64,000 nucleotides of DNA from positions 216,001 through 280,000 of the forward strand of contig NZ_UGNV01000001.1 of the NCBI RefSeq assembly GCF_900452395.1, read 5' to 3'. Source of the DNA: Legionella beliardensis. Lineage in GTDB: Bacteria > Pseudomonadota > Gammaproteobacteria > Legionellales > Legionellaceae. The notes below the pieces were generated by a model, which saw only the letters and a list, made by a program, of their open reading frames with translations, was not told the DNA's origin and made no database searches. Shown here piece after piece: positions 63,719 through 64,000 of this stretch. Position numbers and translations under genes: made by a program. Position 1 is the first letter of the stretch. The number at the start of each line of letters is the position of its first letter.

Positions 63719-64000
63719 TTTAATCGCTGCAGTAGATGAGAACTATGGATTAGGAAATAACAATCAACTACTCTGCCACCTGCCAGCTGATTTAAAGCAT
63801 TTCAAGCAAATTACTATGGGTAAACCAATCATTATGGGTAAAAAAACCTATCAATCTATCGGGAAGCCCTTGCCTGGACGAAGAAATATTGTACTTACTA
63901 CACAGCCTGGCCAAATTGAAGGTGTTGAGCTTGCTTGTTCTATGCAGAATGCACTTGAATTAGTTAATGAATCGCCCGAAGTCATGGTCATCGGCGGGGC
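63705..64000 (+). CDS. folA: Dihydrofolate reductase FolA (partial, runs off window)
   Basis: The first 98 codons of a type I dihydrofolate reductase, cut by the window end. Visible: the L-I-A-A-V-D-E-N-Y-G-L-G-N start, L-P-A-D-L-K-H-F-K catalytic/substrate region, I-M-G-K-K-T-Y-Q-S-I-G, the N-ADPH-binding G-R-R-N-I-V-L-T, and the glycine-rich V-I-G-G-A at the end. The ATG at 63705 lies inside the end of pdxA (14-nt overlap). The reading frame is open to the edge. Confidence 0.9.
   Translation, partial: MPQFSLIAAVDENYGLGNNNQLLCHLPADLKHFKQITMGKPIIMGKKTYQSIGKPLPGRRNIVLTTQPGQIEGVELACSMQNALELVNESPEVMVIGG

Overview
The window looks like a chromosomal segment of a low-GC gammaproteobacterium of the Legionellales, most likely Legionella or a close relative. 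The reasons are the AT-rich codon use, the gene order lptD-surA-pdxA-folA at the right end, divergent efp/epmB, an omptin, and several large orphan proteins with the look of Dot/Icm (type IVB) effectors: a zeta-toxin-domain giant, a glycine-zipper protein, a papain-like-fold protein, and an alpha/beta-hydrolase with a glutamate-rich C-terminus. Species cannot be fixed by eye. No tRNA, rRNA, CRISPR array, integrase or transposase was seen.

Region 1 (1-10.5 kb) holds an omptin outer-membrane protease, a response-regulator/GGDEF/EAL protein divergent from a CHASE4-type sensor kinase, a TorF-like and a FadL-like outer-membrane protein, a small glycine-rich-domain-like protein with a 35-codon ORF behind it, and the alpha/beta-hydrolase. 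Region 2 (10.5-11 kb) is an intergenic stretch with three different structured repeats side by side. Region 3 (11-21.3 kb) holds a membrane protein with a spermidine-synthase-like domain and then an effector-like island: Tox-PL-like protein, glycine-zipper protein, and a zeta-toxin protein with a small partner. The island ends in about 620 bp of large inverted and direct repeats.

Region 4 (21.3-26.3 kb) holds a LysR/VOC divergent pair around a 25-bp perfect palindrome, an AK1-like nucleotide kinase, an overlapping lipid-kinase/phosphoesterase pair, YajQ, and a 114-bp tandem repeat. Region 5 (26.3-44.7 kb) is a surface-polysaccharide (probably O-antigen) locus. RmlABCD supply dTDP-L-rhamnose. 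A ketoisomerase fused to RmlC, a DegT aminotransferase and two candidate acyltransferases should make a dTDP-3-acylamino-3,6-dideoxyhexose. ManC, a phosphoglycosyl transferase, two glycosyltransferases, two acyltransferase-3 proteins, a Wzy-like polymerase and a Wzx flippase complete it. The minus-strand genes from rmlD to wzx are mostly coupled by 4-17 nt overlaps. rmlB lies apart, next to repeats.

Region 6 (44.8-64 kb) is mostly conserved core genome: a small lipoprotein, a RimK-like ATP-grasp enzyme, efp and epmB, a large OafA-type acyltransferase, ppk1, a single-domain chromate-transporter-like protein with an unknown partner, fadE, a hypothetical protein, the murU/amgK peptidoglycan-recycling pair, and lptD, surA, pdxA and the start of folA, which runs off the window edge.
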